The notes under the pieces were generated by a model. The model ran no database searches. It saw only the letters and a list, made by a program, of their open reading frames with translations, and was not told where the DNA came from. Source: an uncultured Gemmataceae bacterium (GTDB taxonomy: Bacteria > Planctomycetota > Planctomycetia > Gemmatales > Gemmataceae). Taken from it: a stretch of DNA of 9,658 nucleotides. Below are positions 6,195 to 9,658 of the stretch, piece by piece. Location: positions 1 to 9,658 of the forward strand of contig CAKZUU010000214.1 in NCBI GenBank assembly GCA_937922175.1, given 5' to 3'. The first letter of the stretch is position 1. The number at the start of each line of letters is the position of its first letter. The position numbers were made by a program, and so were the translations under genes.

Positions 6195-8192
6195 ATGGAT
6201 GCATTTGGGCGGTGCCTCAGCTACTGTTGGCCGTTTCGCCGTCGCTTGGTTTGGGCCTTTCTCATGGCGATTGCGGCGGCTGCCTTCTGGAGCGTCAACC
6301 TGCTGGCGATTCACCCCGCCTTGAAGATTCTTGGCGGTTCACGCTCGCCCGCGCAAGCCGTCGAAGAAGAGATCGCGCCGGTCATCGCTGAATTGCAGCA
6401 AGTCGAAAAACAATTATTCGAGAAGAGACGCCGTCTCACCGACCCGGCAACAGCGGAAGTCGGCACCCAAGAGGCATCGGAAATCGCCGCTCTGGAGTGG
6501 CGTCGTCAGCGGTTGTCGGTCAGCCGAGTCCGACTGGAGATGCTTCAACGATTTTATGCGACATTTCTGCCGACCGAACCGTTTGCCGCTCTGGTCTGCC
6601 TCATGTTGGGAGTTGTCGTCTCCATCGGATTGAAGGGGATCTTTGAGGCCGGGCACGAATCGTTGGTCGGTTGGGTCACGAACCGGGTGGTGTTTCGGCT
6701 TCGGCGGAGGATGTTCCGATCGGCGTTGGCGCGGGACGTTATGTATTTTTCGCAGCATGGTTCCCATGATGTCATCGCTCGATTTACCAACGACGCCGAA
6801 GTCCTCGCCGCCGGGTTGAAAGCCCTCTTCGGCAAGGTGGTCTCCGAGCCGTTACGGGTCATCGGCTGCGTGGCTTGCGCCTGCCTGATTTCGTGGCGAT
6901 TGACTGTGTTGTTCCTGATTCTGATTCCTCTGGGCGGATACGTGGTGACGCGGATCGGTCGGTCGATCAAACGGGCGAGCCGTCGATTGTTGCGGCAAAT
7001 GACCGACATGCACCGAGTCTTGCAGGAGTCGCTGGAGGGGATTCGGATCGTCAAGGGATTTGTCGCGGAAGCGTATGAGCGTCGGCGATGTCATGAGGCA
7101 TCTTGGGAATATTGCCGCCGGGCCACGCGGTTCATCCGCATCGATGCCTTGTCGGGTCCGCTGATCGAGGTCATGGGCATTTCCGGCGTCTTCCTGGCCT
7201 TGACGGCAGGGGCGTATCTGGTCCTGTATCAGAAAACGACGTTATTCGGCATTCAACTGGCGCCGATGCCGCTCGATCATGAAACCCTGCTCACCTACTA
7301 CGCATTGCTCGCCGCAATTGCCGATCCGCTGCGGAAGCTCTCTAGCGTTTATGCAAAATTGCAAGCGGCAGCAGCGGCGGCCGACCGAATCTTCGAACTG
7401 ATCGACTCGCGCCCATCGAGTCGGATGTTGGGGCTGCAACCAATCCTTCCGCCGCACTCGGAGTCCGTCGAGTTTCGCGGGGTGAGTTTTGCTTACGGAA
7501 GCCGCGTGGTGCTGCGGGATGTCTCTTTTCGTTGCCCATTCGGTCAGACCGTAGCTATTGTCGGTCGCAATGGTTGCGGCAAGACGACACTGCTGAGTCT
7601 TCTTCCTCGCTTGGCCGAGCCGAGTGCGGGCTCCATTCTCATCGACGGCCAGGACATCCGCCAGGTTCATCTTCGACGATTACGTCGGCAAATGGCGTTG
7701 GTGACGCAAGACACCCTCTTGTTCGATGACACCATTGCGGCGAATATCGCGTACGGCCGACGACGGGCCACTCGCGAGGAGATCGAGTCGGCGGCCCGCC
7801 GGGCCTATGCTCACGAGTTTATTAACGACCTGCCCGAGGGGTACGACACCCGAGTCGGTTCGTTGGGGCGAGCGTTGTCGGGAGGTGAGAAGCAGCGCTT
7901 GGCGCTGGCCCGCGCCATCCTTTGCGACCCGCGGATCCTCCTCTTGGATGAGTTCACCAGCCAGATCGACGCCGACAGCGAGACGAAAATCCATCGCGCT
8001 TTGCGTCAACTAGCAGGAGAACGCACAACATTCATCATCACGCACCGGAGTCAGACGCTGGCCTGGGTGGATCTGGTGGTCGTGCTGAATCAGGGACGTG
8101 TGGAGGATGTCGGCCCTCACGCCGAATTGTTGCGGCACTGCGATTATTACCGTCGCTTGTTTCATCCCTCCCAACAGGAGCGAGCGGCATGA
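6195..8192 (+). CDS. MsbA-like half-size ABC exporter (membrane domain fused to ATPase)
   Basis: The 665-residue protein has an exporter membrane domain (about 15-400) and an ATP-binding domain (about 425-660). It should act as a homodimer in the inner membrane, exporting a lipid, lipid-linked sugar or similar hydrophobic substrate. ATPase motifs are complete: Walker A GRNGCGKT (457-464), Q-loop Gln505, signature LSGGEKQR (561-568; Glu in place of the usual Gln), Walker B ILLLDE (581-586) with catalytic Glu586, D-loop SQID (589-592) and switch His617. Membrane helices are apparent near 18-38, 130-150, 222-252 and 325-345, with the QESLEGIRIVKGF coupling region at 277-289. Between helices 1 and 2 lies a charged segment (about 50-125, rich in Glu, Gln and Arg) that looks coiled-coil, longer than in E. 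coli MsbA. ATG 6195 is chosen because it begins just before the first helix; upstream GTG 6063 would add 44 atypical residues. It overlaps the GT39 gene by 4 bp, implying coupling. Confidence 0.93.
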   Translation: MDAFGRCLSYCWPFRRRLVWAFLMAIAAAAFWSVNLLAIHPALKILGGSRSPAQAVEEEIAPVIAELQQVEKQLFEKRRRLTDPATAEVGTQEASEIAALEWRRQRLSVSRVRLEMLQRFYATFLPTEPFAALVCLMLGVVVSIGLKGIFEAGHESLVGWVTNRVVFRLRRRMFRSALARDVMYFSQHGSHDVIARFTNDAEVLAAGLKALFGKVVSEPLRVIGCVACACLISWRLTVLFLILIPLGGYVVTRIGRSIKRASRRLLRQMTDMHRVLQESLEGIRIVKGFVAEAYERRRCHEASWEYCRRATRFIRIDALSGPLIEVMGISGVFLALTAGAYLVLYQKTTLFGIQLAPMPLDHETLLTYYALLAAIADPLRKLSSVYAKLQAAAAAADRIFELIDSRPSSRMLGLQPILPPHSESVEFRGVSFAYGSRVVLRDVSFRCPFGQTVAIVGRNGCGKTTLLSLLPRLAEPSAGSILIDGQDIRQVHLRRLRRQMALVTQDTLLFDDTIAANIAYGRRRATREEIESAARRAYAHEFINDLPEGYDTRVGSLGRALSGGEKQRLALARAILCDPRILLLDEFTSQIDADSETKIHRALRQLAGERTTFIITHRSQTLAWVDLVVVLNQGRVEDVGPHAELLRHCDYYRRLFHPSQQERAA

Positions 8193-9658
8193 GCGAGCGC
8201 GGGCGACAAATCGTCGTGATTTTTCTCGTCGTTTTCGCTTCGGCTTTTCTTCTGCTGTATCGCTGTGGGGAACGCGATTTGTGGAGCAGCCATGAAGCTC
8301 GTGCGGCTCAGAACGCGCAAAGCATGTTGCACTATGGCGACTGGCGTTTGCCCCGACTGACCGATGAACGACCGGACTATCAGAAGCCCCCCTTGTATTA
8401 CTGGCTGGTGGCGGGGCTTGGCTGGCTTCGGGGTCGAGTCGATGCCTGGTCGGTCCGTCTCCCCGCAGTGCTGGCGGCCGCGGGCTGCCTGATCCTTTTG
8501 GCCTCGGTGTTGGCTCGGAGGCAGCGCCCCGAAGCGGCGCTCTTGGTGAGCCTGTTGTTGTTGACGGCACATCACTTCACGAATTCGGCCCGCACCGGAC
8601 GCATCGACATGCCCTTGGCTTGGTCGGTTGCCGTCACGGTTCTCTGTTGGAGAGGCGACGTCAGCGGCTGGCGAGGTGTCGGGGGAACGCTCAGTGCAGC
8701 CGCAGGGTTGCTGCTGAAAGGGCCGATCGGCTTGATCCTGCCGCTCGCTGTCGTCGGGACATGGTGGATCGTGCAACATCGGTTGGACGATCGCCGACCC
8801 AGCTTGTCGCGAATCGGAGTCTCGGCCGGCAGCGCGATCCTCTTGGCGGCTCCGTGGTACATCATGGCGCACCGGCTCAGCGATGGAGAATTTACCCGCG
8901 TCTTTTTTTGGTATCACAACATTCAGCGAGCAACGGGAGGTGCCGACGAGTTGGCCGTGCATCCGTGGTGGTACTACGGCGTGCGGCTGATGGTCGATGC
9001 TTGGCCGCCCGCCGCCCTCTTCCCGCTCGCCCTCGTCTGGTTCTGCCGGAAGAGTCGATGGCGTGAAGACGAGGACGCGAGGTTCGGCCTGGTGTGGTGC
9101 TTGAGTGTCGTCGCCGTTCTGTCGTTGGCTCGATTCAAACGGGCCGATTATCTACTGCCGGCGTATCCGGGTCTGGCTCTCTTTCTTGGTTGCGTCATCG
9201 ACAGGCTCCGCCAGACGGGACCAACGTTTCAGCGGGTGGTTTCAGCCGGTCTGATCGGCACGCCTCTGGTGGCGGTTCTCGCTTGGCTCGCCTACTTGCA
9301 TGCGATCGTCCGACCCGAGGAACCCCGACGCGAGTCGAAGAGCTTCGCGGCCGAGATTCGCCAAGTGGCACCGGCACCGAATCCGATCTTGTTGTTCCGC
9401 GTCGAGTCGCATCCGTTGGCCTTTCATTTAGGCCGACCGATCAATACCCTGCTGGAGTGGGAGAACTTGGATATCTGGGCGAGCCAGGACGCCCCCGTTT
9501 ACGTGGTGATGACACCAGAGACGGCGGCCCAATGGCCGATGCATCTTCGGCGGGGACGCCTGGAAACGGTTCTCCGTCGGGATCATCACGAGAAACCCCT
9601 GGTTTTGCTGCGGACTTGTCGCATCAGCGAGAGCAGCGATGGCGCATCCGGACGGTAA
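8189..9658 (+). CDS. GT39/ArnT-like polytopic membrane glycosyltransferase
   Basis: This complete 489-residue protein ends with TAA at the last base of the window. It resembles ArnT/PMT-type transferases, which move a sugar from a polyprenyl-phosphate donor to an acceptor such as lipid A on the outer face of the inner membrane. Seen are a first helix (8-24), then the catalytic loop with DLWSSHEARAAQ (30-41), YGDWRLP (49-55) and DYQKPPLYYWL (63-73). RTGRIDMPLAW (135-145) and GLLLKGPIGLILP (173-185) follow, then several helices, ARFKRADYLLPAYPGLALFL (314-333), and a C-terminal soluble tail from about 375. The acidic Asp of the ArnT-type DE pair is His35 here, followed by Glu36, while Asp140 and the KPP motif (Lys66) are kept. 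The start ATG overlaps the ABC stop as ATGA, so translation is probably coupled. This pairing suggests the transferase modifies what the ABC protein exports. Donor and acceptor are unknown. Confidence 0.9.
   Translation: MSERGRQIVVIFLVVFASAFLLLYRCGERDLWSSHEARAAQNAQSMLHYGDWRLPRLTDERPDYQKPPLYYWLVAGLGWLRGRVDAWSVRLPAVLAAAGCLILLASVLARRQRPEAALLVSLLLLTAHHFTNSARTGRIDMPLAWSVAVTVLCWRGDVSGWRGVGGTLSAAAGLLLKGPIGLILPLAVVGTWWIVQHRLDDRRPSLSRIGVSAGSAILLAAPWYIMAHRLSDGEFTRVFFWYHNIQRATGGADELAVHPWWYYGVRLMVDAWPPAALFPLALVWFCRKSRWREDEDARFGLVWCLSVVAVLSLARFKRADYLLPAYPGLALFLGCVIDRLRQTGPTFQRVVSAGLIGTPLVAVLAWLAYLHAIVRPEEPRRESKSFAAEIRQVAPAPNPILLFRVESHPLAFHLGRPINTLLEWENLDIWASQDAPVYVVMTPETAAQWPMHLRRGRLETVLRRDHHEKPLVLLRTCRISESSDGASGR

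Overview
The window is gene-dense bacterial DNA of roughly 60% GC with no RNA genes, insertion sequences, CRISPR or integrase. The mix of genes (a short second SecA, a stand-alone WD40 propeller, a tandem GT4 glycosyltransferase, and an ArnT-like GT39 enzyme with a Ser-Ser-His-Glu motif) suggests a member of the Planctomycetota. That is inference from family composition; there is no rRNA or other marker to confirm it.

Left part, minus strand (1-4041): a strongly Shine-Dalgarno-led gene for a SecA-type ATPase (4041 to 2023) is followed 135 bp later by a long gene with two GT4 glycosyltransferase modules in one chain (1887 to beyond the left edge). The second gene is easily missed because its reading frame never closes inside the window. 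The SecA-like protein has both halves of the DEAD motor and the preprotein cross-linking region. It stops where the helical scaffold begins, so the two-helix finger, helical wing and C-terminal tail are absent.

Middle part (4042-6025): a ~200 bp divergent spacer separates secA from a plus-strand gene for a seven-blade WD40 propeller. This gene converges on, and overlaps by 7 bp, a 60-residue single-pass membrane protein on the minus strand. That small gene is head-to-head, only 16 bp apart, with a plus-strand PxpB/KipI gene (5-oxoprolinase subunit B family). No PxpC or PxpA partner is visible beside it.

Right part, plus strand (6195-9658): an MsbA-like half-size ABC exporter overlaps by 4 bp (ATGA) with a GT39/ArnT-like membrane glycosyltransferase. 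The pair looks like a two-gene unit in which a lipid or lipid-linked substrate is flipped across the inner membrane and glycosylated on its outer face. The ABC protein has an unusual charged, probably coiled-coil insertion between its first two membrane helices.

The left and right parts both point to cell-envelope work: protein export with sugar transfer on one side, lipid export with sugar transfer on the other. The most notable candidate for an undescribed system is the finger-less SecA next to the tandem glycosyltransferase, which recalls the layout of accessory Sec/glycosylation loci. That link is a hypothesis only.
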